Origin: Nitratireductor luteus
GTDB taxonomy: Bacteria; Pseudomonadota; Alphaproteobacteria; Rhizobiales; Rhizobiaceae
NCBI RefSeq assembly: GCF_026162365.1
Contig: NZ_JAOANW010000004.1
Span: forward strand, 62,001-126,000
DNA length: 64,000 bases
Reading direction: 5' to 3'
Each line of letters opens with the position of its first letter. Within the stretch, counting starts at the first letter, position 1. Both the position numbers and the translations under genes were made by a program. This document shows, piece by piece, positions 27,675 to 38,600 of the stretch. The notes under the pieces were generated by a model, which made no database searches, was not told where the DNA came from, and saw nothing but the letters and a program-made list of their open reading frames with translations.

Positions 27675-28388
27675 TTACGAGGCGCTCTTAGGCGCCCAGT
27701 AAACATGGACCGGCTGGGCGGCCCGTTCGATGACGGCGCGGATCGGCGCCTGCCGGCCTTGCGAACGAAGCGCTCCGTTGAGCGCCTCCTTCTTTTCTAT
27801 GCCTTCGATATGCAGCGCGATTTGCGCCGCTCCGGCTATGGTCGGCATGGAAAGCGTCAGGCGGGGTTCTCCCGCACTCGGCGCGCTAACGGGCTGTACG
27901 GCCGGTCCATCGTCGCTGTCCAGTAGGTCCGCGATATTCGCCGCGTCCGGAAAGAACGAAGCGGTATGCTTGTCCGTTCCCATGCCGAGGACAACCATGT
28001 CGATCGGCCGCTGCAAGCCCGAAAGCGCGGTGCATGCACGTTCGGCCGCGGCCGACACATCATCCGCGTCGCCGCGCAATCCGATGAAGTCCGCCTTCGC
28101 TGCCTCATTCTGCAACAGATGCTGGGCGACCAGCCTCGCATTGGAGCGTTCCGACGACGGCGGCACGAAGCGCTCGTCCACCAGTGTGACCGTCACCTTC
28201 TCCCAGGGAAGCTTCTGGCGCGACAGGGCGCGGAAGAAGGGCGGAGGCGTGCTGCCGCCGGATACTGCCAGCGAAGCTCGGCCACGCGCCCCGACGGCGT
28301 TGGATATCTGCCGCGCCACAGCCCTGGCCAAGGCGTCGGCAAGCTCATTCCCGGCGGCGAATTCGTGCCATTTGGTCTTTGCAGCCAT
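27675..28388 (-). CDS. pgl: 6-phosphogluconolactonase
   Basis: Hydrolyses 6-phosphogluconolactone to 6-phosphogluconate in the cytoplasm. It has 237 residues of the NagB/devB-type fold: [17 protein letters not shown] near residue 40, [21 protein letters not shown], and [17 protein letters not shown]. Its ATG overlaps the zwf stop by one base (TAATG), so translation is coupled. Between zwf and edd it completes the glucose-6-phosphate to KDPG route. Confidence 0.95.
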   Translation of the reverse strand: MAAKTKWHEFAAGNELADALARAVARQISNAVGARGRASLAVSGGSTPPPFFRALSRQKLPWEKVTVTLVDERFVPPSSERSNARLVAQHLLQNEAAKADFIGLRGDADDVSAAAERACTALSGLQRPIDMVVLGMGTDKHTASFFPDAANIADLLDSDDGPAVQPVSAPSAGEPRLTLSMPTIAGAAQIALHIEGIEKKEALNGALRSQGRQAPIRAVIERAAQPVHVYWAPKSAS

Positions 28389-29857
28389 TAAATGCTCTCG
28401 TGCCAGGTTCGTCCATCACGTTCTATGAGTGCTATCGAGGCCGAAGGGCCCCAGGTTCCGGCGGTATAAGGCCGTACAAGCTGCCCGCCTTCTTCCCAAC
28501 CGTCCACGATGGGGTCGATCCAGCGCCATGCGGCCTCCACTTCGTCGCGGCGCATGAAAAGCGTCTGGTTGCCACGTATCACATCCATGATCAGGCGCTC
28601 ATAGGCGTCGGGATTGCGCACATTGAAGGCATCGGCGAAGCTCATGTCGAGCGGCACATGACGCAGCCGCATGCCGCCTGGTCCCGGGTCCTTGATCATG
28701 ATCCACTGCTTCACGCCTTCGTCCGGCTGCAGGCGGATGACGAGCTGGTTGGCGAAGACGCGTCCCGCGCCCTCGCCGAATATGGAATGCGGGATCGGCT
28801 TGAACTGGATCACGATCTCCGAGGCCCGTCCCGCCAGCCGCTTGCCGGTGCGCAGGTAGAACGGAACGCCCGCCCAGCGCCAGTTGCCGATCTCGGCCTT
28901 GATGGCAACGAAGGTTTCCGTGTCGCTCTCCGCACCAAGCTCCTCGCGATAGCCCTTGACCGCGCCGCCCGAGGATGCGCCTGACCGGTACTGGCCGCGC
29001 ACCGTCACCTTTTCGCTGTTGCCCGGCTCTACCGGCCTCAGCGCGCGCAGCACTTTCAGCTTTTCGTCACGCACCGCATCGGCATCCATGGAAGCCGGCG
29101 CTTCCATCGCGACGAGGCAGAGAAGCTGCAGAATGTGGTTCTGCACCATGTCGCGCAATGCGCCGGCCTTGTCGTAATAGCCTGCGCGGCCTTCGAGCCC
29201 CACGGCTTCCGCCACTGTGATCTGCACATGATCGACATGGGCCGAGTTCCACAGCGGCTCGTAGAGCGCATTGCCGAACCGCAGCGCCATCAGGTTCTGC
29301 ACCGTCTCCTTGCCCAGATAATGGTCGATGCGGAAGACACGCGTTTCATCGAATACGCGCCCGATCACGTCGTTCACTTCCCTGGCCGTTTCCAGGCTGC
29401 GGCCAATGGGCTTCTCGACGATGATACGCGAGGTGGCATTCGCCAGTCCGTGCTTTTCGATCTTGTCGACGATGTCGCCGAAGATTCCCGGCGCCACGGC
29501 GAGATAGAAGGCGCGCACGGTGGTGCTGTCGCCGATCGCCGCCTTCAACTGCTCGAAACCCGTGCCGGACCTGGCATCCGCCGGCACGTAGCTGAGCCGC
29601 GCCAGAAAATGCTCCAGCTCGGTCTCATCTATGTCTGCTTTCGCCACATGTTCGCTGATCGCGGTTTTTGCATACTCGCGAAAAGCGGCGTCGCTGAGCT
29701 CCGAACGCGACGAACCGATGATCCGTGTCGGTTCGGAAAACTGGCCGGCGCGCTGGCGCTGATAAAGCGCAGGAAGAAGCTTGCGTTCCGAAAGATCGCC
29801 GGTGGCGCCGAACACCACGAGATCGAAGGGCTCAACCGGTATCGTCTGGCTTGTCAT
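28388..29857 (-). CDS. zwf: Glucose-6-phosphate 1-dehydrogenase
   Basis: Oxidises glucose-6-phosphate to the lactone with NAD(P)+. It has 489 residues. The coenzyme-binding FGATGDLSERKLLPALY is at residues 12-30, and the active-site motif RIDHYLGKETVQNLMALRFGN near residue 175 contains the substrate-binding His and Lys. EKPIGRSLETAREV and the C-terminal blocks also fit. It is the first gene of the zwf-pgl-edd operon. The upstream 166 bases hold a direct repeat that could be an operator. Confidence 0.97.
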   Translation of the reverse strand: MTSQTIPVEPFDLVVFGATGDLSERKLLPALYQRQRAGQFSEPTRIIGSSRSELSDAAFREYAKTAISEHVAKADIDETELEHFLARLSYVPADARSGTGFEQLKAAIGDSTTVRAFYLAVAPGIFGDIVDKIEKHGLANATSRIIVEKPIGRSLETAREVNDVIGRVFDETRVFRIDHYLGKETVQNLMALRFGNALYEPLWNSAHVDHVQITVAEAVGLEGRAGYYDKAGALRDMVQNHILQLLCLVAMEAPASMDADAVRDEKLKVLRALRPVEPGNSEKVTVRGQYRSGASSGGAVKGYREELGAESDTETFVAIKAEIGNWRWAGVPFYLRTGKRLAGRASEIVIQFKPIPHSIFGEGAGRVFANQLVIRLQPDEGVKQWIMIKDPGPGGMRLRHVPLDMSFADAFNVRNPDAYERLIMDVIRGNQTLFMRRDEVEAAWRWIDPIVDGWEEGGQLVRPYTAGTWGPSASIALIERDGRTWHESI

Positions 29858-29914
29858 CGTTGCTCCAATCCGCAGCGTTCCCGCATTTCAGAAAAAGCCT
29901 ATAATCTAATCGAT

Positions 29915-29940
29915 TTAACAATGCCAGCTTTACAATGCCA
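29915..29940. repeat. Direct repeat upstream of zwf
   Basis: TTAACAATGCCA (29915-29926) and TTTACAATGCCA (29929-29940) lie 14 bases apart in the divergent region between zwf and the aldehyde dehydrogenase, 11 of 12 bases matching. It may be a regulator site for either gene; nothing further supports it. Confidence 0.3.
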
Positions 29941-30050
29941 CCCATAGCCGCCTTTTGAGCCAGCGCTTGACAGGAAGGGCCTGGCAGCGCTTCTCAAAGG
30001 GAAGGCCAGGATAGGCCCGCCGCATGACAATACAAGCTGGAGCCGGTCCC

Positions 30051-31526
30051 ATGGGTAGCCATTCTTCAACCACGGTCGCACAGGACCGCGCCTTCATGCA
30101 ATTCATCGATGGCAAGCCGGCGGACGCCTTATCGGGCGCGCGGCTGGATGTCACCGGCCCGTCCGACGGCAAGGTTTTCGCTTCGATCCCCGCCGCAGGC
30201 AAAGCCGATGTCGACCTTGCCGTCAAGGCCGCGCGAAGAGCTTTCGACGAAGGTCCATGGAGCCGCATGCCGGCGGTCGAGCGCGGCCGCTGTCTGACCC
30301 GCCTCGGCCAGCTGGTCGAGAAGAACGCCGAGGAACTGGCGGCCCTCGAATCGCGCGACACCGGCAAACCCATCCGCCAGGGTAGGGCGGACGTCACCGC
30401 CACCATGCGCTATTATGAATTCTACGGTGGTGCCGCCGACAAGATTCACGGCGACACGATCCCCTTCCTCGATGGCTATACCGCCCTCACCATGCGCGAG
30501 CCGCATGGCGTCGTGGCCGGCATCATCCCATGGAACTACCCGCTGCAAATTCTCGCCCGCGTTGCCGGCGCCGCGCTCGCCATGGGCAATACGCTGGTGG
30601 TCAAGCCCGCCGAGGACGCCTCGCTGACGACCCTCCGCATCGCCGAACTGGCGCTGGAGGCGGGCGTCCCCGAGGGCGTGTTCAACGTCGTCACCGGCTA
30701 TGGCCGGGAAGCCGGCGCCGCCCTTTCCGCGCATCCGCTGGTCGACTACGTCACCTTTACCGGCTCTACGACGACCGGCACTGCCATCCAGCAGGCCGCC
30801 GCCGTCAACAACCGCGGTGTGACCATGGAACTCGGCGGAAAGTCGCCGCAGATCGTGTTCGCCGATGCCGATCTCGATGCCGCGCTGCCCATCCTCGTCA
30901 ACGCGATCATCCAGAATGGCGGCCAGACATGCTCGGCCGGCAGCCGCATTCTCATTGAGAAGCCGGTCTATGAACGCGTGGCCTCGGCGCTCGCGGAGCG
31001 GTTCTCGGCGCTCGTCGCCGGCCCGCACGACGCCGACCTCGATCTCGGCCCGCTCATCAATCCTGCGCAGAAGGAAAAGGTCGCCGGTATGGTGAATGCC
31101 GCCGAGCAGGCGGGGCTCAAGGTTCTGGCCCGCGGCTCTGTGCACAAGGACGCGCCCGAGGGCGGCTATTATCATCCCCCTGTGCTGTTCGGCGATGTCG
31201 ATCCCGCCGCGGCAATCGCACAGGAGGAAGTGTTCGGTCCGGTGCTCGCGCTTTTCCCCTTTGTCGATGAGGGGGATGCCGTACGTCTGGCCAACGGCAC
31301 CGAATTCGGCCTTGTCGCCGGTGTGTGGACGCGGGACGGGGCGCGTCAGCACCGCGTCGCCAGGCGCGTGCGCGCCGGCCAGGTCTTCGTCAACGGCTAT
31401 GGCGCGGGCGGCGGCATCGAGCTGCCCTTCGGCGGGTTCAAGAAATCCGGCCATGGGCGCGAAAAGGGATTTGAGGCGCTATACGATATGTCGGCAACCA
31501 AGACGATCGTGTTCAACCACGGCTGA
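30051..31526 (+). CDS. NAD(P)-dependent aldehyde dehydrogenase
   Basis: A 491-residue aldehyde dehydrogenase of the betaine/aminobutyraldehyde type. Catalytic Asn is in IIPWNYPLQI, the NAD-binding FTGSTTTGT follows, the general-base Glu is in MELGGKSPQIVF, and the nucleophile Cys in QNGGQTCSAGSRI. An in-frame ATG nine codons upstream (30024) is possible, but GGAG lies better placed for 30051. It is first in a plus-strand series with an SDR and an SLC13-type carrier (gaps of 34 and 44 bases). Together they suggest uptake and stepwise oxidation of one alcohol/aldehyde compound. The substrate is unknown; gamma-aminobutyraldehyde is possible given the polyamine genes nearby. Confidence 0.92.
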   Translation: MGSHSSTTVAQDRAFMQFIDGKPADALSGARLDVTGPSDGKVFASIPAAGKADVDLAVKAARRAFDEGPWSRMPAVERGRCLTRLGQLVEKNAEELAALESRDTGKPIRQGRADVTATMRYYEFYGGAADKIHGDTIPFLDGYTALTMREPHGVVAGIIPWNYPLQILARVAGAALAMGNTLVVKPAEDASLTTLRIAELALEAGVPEGVFNVVTGYGREAGAALSAHPLVDYVTFTGSTTTGTAIQQAAAVNNRGVTMELGGKSPQIVFADADLDAALPILVNAIIQNGGQTCSAGSRILIEKPVYERVASALAERFSALVAGPHDADLDLGPLINPAQKEKVAGMVNAAEQAGLKVLARGSVHKDAPEGGYYHPPVLFGDVDPAAAIAQEEVFGPVLALFPFVDEGDAVRLANGTEFGLVAGVWTRDGARQHRVARRVRAGQVFVNGYGAGGGIELPFGGFKKSGHGREKGFEALYDMSATKTIVFNHG

Positions 31527-31560
31527 ACGCGCACCCGATAAATCAGACAAAGGACACTGC

Positions 31561-32310
31561 ATGGCACGGCTTGAAAACAAGGTAGCGATCGTCACCGGGG
31601 CCGCATCGGGCTTCGGCAAGGGCATCGCCGAGCGCTTCGCCCAGGAAGGGGCCAAGGTGATCGTGGCCGATCTCAACATCAGGGGCGCCGAGACGGTGGC
31701 CGAAGGCATAGGCGCGGCCGCCATTCCGGTTTCTGCGGACGTCTCCTTGAAGACCGATGTCGAGGCGATGGTGCAGGCCGCACTCGACGCCCATGGCCGC
31801 ATCGACGTCATGATCAACAATGCCGGCTACACCCATCGCAACGGCGACATGCTGCAGGTGGACGAAGAAACGTTCGACCTCATCACCGCCGTCAACATGA
31901 AGGCGATCTATCATTCCGCGCTTTGCGTGGTGCCGGTCATGGAAAAGCAGGGCGGCGGGTCCATCATCACCACGGCTTCGACGGCTGGACTCAGGCCGCG
32001 TCCGGGCTTGACCTGGTACAACGCTTCCAAGGGGTGGGCCATCGCCGCCACCAAATCCATGGCCGTCGAACTGGCCCCGAAGAACATCCGCGTCAACTGT
32101 CTGTGCCCGGTCGCCGGCGAAACCGGCATGCTCAGCCAGTTCATGGGCGAGGACACGCCGGAAAAGCGCGCCCAGTTCCGTGCATCCATCCCGCTTGGTC
32201 GCCTGTCGACGCCGCTCGACATCGCCAATGCCGCGCTGTGGCTGGCGTCCGACGAGGCCGAGTTTATCACCGGCGTCGCCCTGGAGGTGGATGGCGGCCG
32301 CTGTATCTGA
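31561..32310 (+). CDS. Short-chain dehydrogenase/reductase (SDR)
   Basis: A 249-residue classical SDR. The cofactor motif TGAASGFG is at residues 12-19, NNAG near 88, catalytic Ser in ITTAST near 140, and the YxxxK pair in WYNASKGWA. The C-terminal ITGVALEVDGGRCI is the usual FabG-like ending. Asp at the end of the second beta strand (VIVADLN) favours NAD(H). It follows the aldehyde dehydrogenase by 34 bases and likely interconverts an alcohol and a carbonyl in the same pathway. The reaction is not identifiable. Confidence 0.92.
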   Translation: MARLENKVAIVTGAASGFGKGIAERFAQEGAKVIVADLNIRGAETVAEGIGAAAIPVSADVSLKTDVEAMVQAALDAHGRIDVMINNAGYTHRNGDMLQVDEETFDLITAVNMKAIYHSALCVVPVMEKQGGGSIITTASTAGLRPRPGLTWYNASKGWAIAATKSMAVELAPKNIRVNCLCPVAGETGMLSQFMGEDTPEKRAQFRASIPLGRLSTPLDIANAALWLASDEAEFITGVALEVDGGRCI

Positions 32311-32354
32311 TAGGTCTCGCCGCATCCAGCCTCCCCAAGCTTGCGCCGGTATCG

Positions 32355-34127
<1,773 letters not shown>

Positions 34128-34240
34128 AACGCCGCGAATCCATTCGGACGCCACCGTACACGACGCTGGCTGATGTATCTTCACCGTTACGGCATGCGGT
34201 CATCCTGCAAAATACGATGGAACGACCGCTGGGTCGCCTA

Positions 34241-34990
34241 TCACGAGCTGCCGGTGAAAAGGCGCTTTTCCGCCATCTCGTCCGCGATGTCCTTGAGCGA
34301 ATGTTCGCCGGCTCCGGCGTAGGTTTCGCTCATGATGAGGTCAGAAAGCGGGAGTCGCTTGCCCCACCCCTTTGCTTCCAGCTCCGGTTGTGCGGCAAAG
34401 GCGGAGACCGGTCCCACGCACAGATATGCGACCGGTTCGACATGTTCGGGAATATCAAGCAGCCGCTTCAGCGCTTCCCGGTCCAGAATGCTGACCCACC
34501 CGACGCCAATGCCTTCGGCGCGGGCCGCAAGCCAGAAATTCTGAACCGCGCAAACGGTGCTGTAGAGATCCATCTGGGGATTGTGCGAACGGCCCAGCGG
34601 CGAATTCTGCGAGCGCTGCCGGTCGCAGGTGACCACCAGGTTGAGCGCGCTTTCGCATATGCCTTCCAGCTTCAGCGTGCGGTAGAGGGCTTGGCGCTCC
34701 TCCGCGATGCGCGGCAGTTCCTGTTGCCTTGCCGCTAGGAAAAGGTTCCGCACCTGCCTCCGGCGCGCCATGTCCCGGATGATGATGAAGTTCCACGGCT
34801 GCATGTAGCCGACGGAAGGGGCGTGATGCGCGGCCATGAGAAGCCGCGCAAGCACCTCGTCGTCAAGCGGCTCCGGCAGGAATTGGCTGCGTATGTCCCT
34901 CCGGGTGAAGATCGCGCGGTAGACCGCCTCGCGTCCAAGCATGCCGAAAGCCTCGCCCGAATTCATTCGGTTGCCGTCATTATCGTGCAT
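34241..34990 (-). CDS. bluB: 5,6-dimethylbenzimidazole synthase
   Basis: Oxygen-dependent flavin destructase that converts FMNH2 to 5,6-dimethylbenzimidazole, the lower ligand of vitamin B12. It has 249 residues of nitroreductase fold. Seen are RRDIRSQFLPEPLDDEVLARLL, HHAPSVGYMQPWNFIIIRD (typical BluB rather than generic nitroreductase), VGWVSILD and CVGPVSAF. The start is ambiguous: ATGs at 34990 and 34966 both give a complete domain. No other cobalamin gene and no cobalamin riboswitch is seen nearby. Confidence 0.9.
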   Translation of the reverse strand: MHDNDGNRMNSGEAFGMLGREAVYRAIFTRRDIRSQFLPEPLDDEVLARLLMAAHHAPSVGYMQPWNFIIIRDMARRRQVRNLFLAARQQELPRIAEERQALYRTLKLEGICESALNLVVTCDRQRSQNSPLGRSHNPQMDLYSTVCAVQNFWLAARAEGIGVGWVSILDREALKRLLDIPEHVEPVAYLCVGPVSAFAAQPELEAKGWGKRLPLSDLIMSETYAGAGEHSLKDIADEMAEKRLFTGSS

Positions 34991-35056
34991 TTCTTGCTCG
35001 TAAAATTGGTCATTGCCGGCTCCTGACCGCCTCGCCCTCAACCCGCGACGTCGAAG

Positions 35057-36343
35057 CTAGATCCTGTCCCGCAGCGCATACCAGTTGAGCGCGAGGAACA
35101 ACAGGGCCGGCCGCAGCCGCGGCCCGCCGGGGAAGGGGGGTATCTTGAGCTCCTCGAACAGTTTCAGGCGGTCGCGATTGCCCGTCACCGCCTCCGCGTA
35201 GAGCTTGCCCGTGAAATTCGACAGCATGACGCCGTGGCCGGAATAGCCGCCTGCGGAAACGACGTTGGGCATGACCTCGCGCACGAACGGCTTGCGCGGC
35301 AGGGTGATGCCCACATAGCCGCCCCAGGCATGCGTGATCTCGACATCCTTGAGGTCTGGGTAGACCTCGGCGATCTGCCTCCTGATCTGGTCCTTGATGT
35401 TCTGCGGATCGCCCTTGGAATAGATTTCGCGGCCGCCGAACAGCAGCCGCCCGTCCCGGGACTTGCGGAAATAGCGCACGACGAAGCGCGAATCGTCCAC
35501 GCTCTCGCCCCCGGGAATGACGGGACTGTCGGGCCCCAGCGGTGCCGTTGCGCCGATGAAGGAGCCGATCGGCATCACATGCGCCGCCGTCACCGGCTCC
35601 AGCCCGCCGCAATGGGCGTTGGTGGCCATCAGGCACTTGTCGGCGGTGATCGTCCCCCTCGGCGTTGTCACATGCACCTTGCCGCCGGCGGACTTGATGC
35701 CGGAGGCCGGCGTCTTCTCGTAAAGCTTGGCGCCCGCTGCCGCCGCCACGCGCGCCGTGCCGACCAGCAGCTTGAGCGGATGAATATGCCCGGTGCCCGA
35801 ATCGGCCAGGCCGCCATGATAAAGCCGCGAGCCAAGCCGGCGCGCCGCCTCGCCCGCATCCAGGAAGGTCAGATGTGGATAGCCGAAGCGCTCGGCCATG
35901 ATCTCGGCATGGGCCCGGTAATGTTTCAGGTAGCGCTTCTTGTGAGCGACCGAAATCTGCCCCGGCATGTAATCGAGATCGATCTTGTTGGTTGCGGCGA
36001 AATCGAGAAGGTGCTGCTTGGCTTCCTCCCCCAGATCGAACAGCGCCTTTGCGCGGGTGAAGCCGAGCTCTTCCTCAAGGTCCTCCGCCCAGGCACGCTG
36101 GCCGGTGCCGAGCTGCCCGCCATTGCGGCCCGAGGCGCCGTCGCCGAAGCGATGCGCCTCGATCAGCGCGACATCGACCCCCGCCTTGGCCAGATGTGCG
36201 GCCGCCGAAAGCCCGGTAAATCCGCCGCCGACGATCACGACATCCACCTTCACGTCGCCGTCGAGCGCCGGATACTCCGGCCGCTCGCCGACCGTGGCCT
36301 CGTACCAGGAATAACCGGGGGAGATGGGGGACTGGTAGGGCAT
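35057..36343 (-). CDS. FAD-dependent oxidoreductase, gamma-glutamylputrescine oxidase-like
   Basis: A 428-residue DAO-family flavoprotein. The FAD-binding motif VVIVGGGFTGLSAAAHLAKAG is at about residues 35-55 (split here across the Rossmann turn), then DGASGRNGGQLGTG. The C-terminal half has GGYSGHGVMLSNFTGKLYAE, a typical PuuB/DadA region. The N-terminal YSWYEATVGERPEYPAL is common in PuuB-like enzymes that oxidise gamma-glutamyl-putrescine. Immediately upstream on the same strand is a PuuA-like enzyme, supporting polyamine breakdown. The exact substrate remains inferred. Confidence 0.82.
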   Translation of the reverse strand: MPYQSPISPGYSWYEATVGERPEYPALDGDVKVDVVIVGGGFTGLSAAAHLAKAGVDVALIEAHRFGDGASGRNGGQLGTGQRAWAEDLEEELGFTRAKALFDLGEEAKQHLLDFAATNKIDLDYMPGQISVAHKKRYLKHYRAHAEIMAERFGYPHLTFLDAGEAARRLGSRLYHGGLADSGTGHIHPLKLLVGTARVAAAAGAKLYEKTPASGIKSAGGKVHVTTPRGTITADKCLMATNAHCGGLEPVTAAHVMPIGSFIGATAPLGPDSPVIPGGESVDDSRFVVRYFRKSRDGRLLFGGREIYSKGDPQNIKDQIRRQIAEVYPDLKDVEITHAWGGYVGITLPRKPFVREVMPNVVSAGGYSGHGVMLSNFTGKLYAEAVTGNRDRLKLFEELKIPPFPGGPRLRPALLFLALNWYALRDRI

Positions 36344-36347
36344 GCTA

Positions 36348-36440
36348 CAGGTGAATGGTGAATAGTGGATGGTGAACAGGCCTGGCCGTGCCATTGCCGC
36401 ACTCGTTGAAATCCGTCATTTCAACCATTCACCGTTTGCC
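36348..36440. repeat. Short degenerate repeats between PuuB- and PuuA-like genes
   Basis: The 99-base gap has iterated GGTGAATGGTGAATAGTGG and GGATGGTGAA on one side and AACCATTCACC with TTCACACATTC on the other, so copies face each other. They can form a hairpin of about 10 pairs (GGTGAATGGT with ACCATTCACC). This could be a processing/termination hairpin or a dispersed repeat. Confidence 0.45.
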
Positions 36441-36442
36441 CT

Positions 36443-37876
36443 TCACACATTCAAAAGCAGATACTCTCGCTCCCACGGGCTGATAACCTGCATGAACGTC
36501 TCGAACTCCGCCCGCTTGATCGCGGCATAGGTCGTGGCGAAGGGTTCGCCGAGGATTGAGACGAGCGAGGCGTCGTCCTCGAACAGCGAAACCGCTTCGA
36601 GTAGACCGCGCGGCAGCTCGATCTCGTCCTTGTTGACGGCTGTGCCGGCCGGCGCATCGGGCTTTACCTTCTCCAATATGCCGATCAGTCCGCAGGCCAG
36701 CGATGCCGCCAGCGCCAGATAGGGGTTGGCGTCCGACGAGGGAATGCGGTTCTCGACACGCCGCGCCGCGGGGTCCGAGCGCGGCACGCGGAAGGCGGTG
36801 GTGCGGTTGTCGTAGCCCCAGCGCGTGTTCACCGGCACGGAAGTGCCCTGCGTCAGCCGCCGGTACGAGTTGACGTAGGGCGCCAGCATGATGAGTGCGT
36901 TGGGAATGTGCCGCTGCAGTCCGCCGATGAAGTGGAGGAAGGTTTCGGTCTCTTCGCCGCTTTCCTCCGCAAAGACATTGCCGCCGGTTTTCAGGTTGAC
37001 GACCGACTGATGGATATGCATCGCCGATCCCGGCTGGTTCTGGATCGGCTTGGCCATGAAGGTGGCGTAGATGTCATGCTTCAGCGCCGCCTCTCGAATC
37101 GTGCGCTTGAACAGGAACACCTGGTCCGCCAGTTCCACCGGGTCGCCGTGGCGCAGGTTGATCTCGAGCTGTCCGGCGCCTTCCTCATGGATCAGCGTGT
37201 CGATCTCGAGGCCCTGCGTCTCGGAAAAATGATAGATGTCGTCGATCAGCTCGTCGAACTCGTTGACGCCGGCGATGGAGTAGCCCTGGCCCCCGCCAAT
37301 CGGCCGGCCCGACCGCCCGACCGGCGGCGTGAGCGGATAGTCGGGATCCGGGTTCTTGTGGACGAGATAGAACTCGATCTCCGGCGCGACGATGGGCTTC
37401 AGCCCGTGCCTGGCATATTGCTCGACCACTTTTTTCAGCACGTTGCGGGGGGTGAACTCCACCGCCCGTCCGTCCTGGTGCACCAGATCGCAGATCACCT
37501 GCGCCGTCGGGTCCGATTCCCATGGCACGACCGAGAGCGTGGAAAGATCGGGCACCAGCTTCAGGTCGCCGTCGTCCTGAGGGTAGGTGAAGCCGCTGCT
37601 GTCCTCCGGATAACCGCCCGAGATGGTGGTCATGAACACCGCCGAAGGAAGCGCCAGCGAAGTGTTGGAGGTGAATTTCTTGGAGGGCATCATCTTGCCC
37701 CGGGCAACGCCCGCCTGATCGGGCGTGATGCATTCGATATCCTCGATGCTGCGCCAATCGAGCCAGGCCGCGGCTTCCTTCCACCCCTTCACGCCCCTGA
37801 GATTCTTCACGAAAGTCGGCGTGCGAACGCGCCCGCTTCTGCCGACGGTCCGGCTTTCCTTTTTCTTGTCCAGCAT
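36443..37876 (-). CDS. Glutamine synthetase family protein, probable gamma-glutamylpolyamine synthetase
   Basis: A 477-residue enzyme of the glutamine-synthetase fold, PuuA branch, which would join glutamate to putrescine or another amine with ATP. Seen are VAPEIEFYLV (metal-site Glu), EEGAGQLEINLRHGDPVELADQ, the HIHQS loop (SAMHIHQSVVNL), NTRWGYDNRTTAFRVPRS and RVENRIPSSDANPYLALAASLACG. It lacks the adenylylation-loop and N-terminal strand typical of GlnA. It is upstream of and on the same strand as the PuuB-like oxidase. A second paralogue lies at 44155-45540 in front of a polyamine transporter. Confidence 0.87.
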   Translation of the reverse strand: MLDKKKESRTVGRSGRVRTPTFVKNLRGVKGWKEAAAWLDWRSIEDIECITPDQAGVARGKMMPSKKFTSNTSLALPSAVFMTTISGGYPEDSSGFTYPQDDGDLKLVPDLSTLSVVPWESDPTAQVICDLVHQDGRAVEFTPRNVLKKVVEQYARHGLKPIVAPEIEFYLVHKNPDPDYPLTPPVGRSGRPIGGGQGYSIAGVNEFDELIDDIYHFSETQGLEIDTLIHEEGAGQLEINLRHGDPVELADQVFLFKRTIREAALKHDIYATFMAKPIQNQPGSAMHIHQSVVNLKTGGNVFAEESGEETETFLHFIGGLQRHIPNALIMLAPYVNSYRRLTQGTSVPVNTRWGYDNRTTAFRVPRSDPAARRVENRIPSSDANPYLALAASLACGLIGILEKVKPDAPAGTAVNKDEIELPRGLLEAVSLFEDDASLVSILGEPFATTYAAIKRAEFETFMQVISPWEREYLLLNV

Positions 37877-37952
37877 TAATCACCAGGAGTGCTTCAGATG
37901 GCCGAGTATAGACGCGGGCATCCGGTAAAGGAAAGGGGCGTCCCGCTTCGCT

Positions 37953-38339
37953 TCACACCTTGGGCTGGCTGTACTCGTTGACGATCCGGTCGATGATGGG
38001 TTGCAGGATATCCGGCGTGATTGGTTTTCTGACCCGCGTGTCGATCAGATCGCAATAGGCACCCAACAGATCGGCCTCGCCCGACCCGCAAATCAACACC
38101 ATGCGCGGCATGGATGGGTTGGTCGTCCGTCTCTTCTGCGCGACATCGTCGAGAAGGGGGCGCAGGAGATCGGGAGCGCCCGCGGCATCGATGATCACCA
38201 CTCCCGGCCCATGACGCGCGAATTCGCGCTGCGCTGCATCGGGGGCCACGGCAATCGCCTTGAGATAGCAGCGCTCTATCGTGCGGGAAATTACGATCCT
38301 GCTGGAGGGTGAGGATGCAACCACAAGTGCAGTCTTCAT
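37953..38339 (-). CDS. Single-domain receiver-like protein
   Basis: A 128-residue protein consisting only of a CheY-like receiver fold. Strand 1 (KTALVVASSPSSR) lacks the usual acidic pair. Strand 3 carries VVIIDAAG with the phospho-acceptor Asp near residue 52, and strand 5 ends TRVRKPITPDIL with the conserved Lys-Pro. It is thus a divergent receiver that may or may not be phosphorylated; no output domain. Start set at 38339 rather than eight codons upstream because it begins the first beta strand. Single gene, partner kinase not identified. Confidence 0.7.
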   Translation of the reverse strand: MKTALVVASSPSSRIVISRTIERCYLKAIAVAPDAAQREFARHGPGVVIIDAAGAPDLLRPLLDDVAQKRRTTNPSMPRMVLICGSGEADLLGAYCDLIDTRVRKPITPDILQPIIDRIVNEYSQPKV

Positions 38340-38543
38340 GTTCCCGTTCTTTTTCGGAGGCACGCGCAGTCAATCGTAATGCGGCGCCATGGAAGGCAAT
38401 GCATGCGAAGCGTCCATGACGTGACGTCAGACTGTCGTATCTCACAATGTAAGGTTGAGTAAGGTCGGCGCATACTCCCCATATCCCTGAATTTGTCAAC
38501 CCGCATAACGGTTCGTGTCGCAACCTTTCTCTGTCGCGGCGAA

Positions 38544-38574
38544 AAAAGCCCCGACGCGGATGCGCGGGGCTTTT
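38544..38574 (-). terminator. Rho-independent terminator after aceA and small ORF
   Basis: AAAAGCCCCG (38544-38553 complement) pairs with CGGGGCTTTT (38565-38574) across an 11-base loop; on the minus strand the stem runs into a six-T tract. It lies 26 bases beyond the stop of the 81-codon gene. The plus strand also has four Ts, so it may work both ways. Confidence 0.8.
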
Positions 38575-38600
38575 CTCGGGCAGGGGAACGGTGTGAACGC

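Noticed and set aside
34991-35056. Possible cobalamin riboswitch in front of bluB.
   Set aside because: The gap is only about 66 bases and shows no B12-box.
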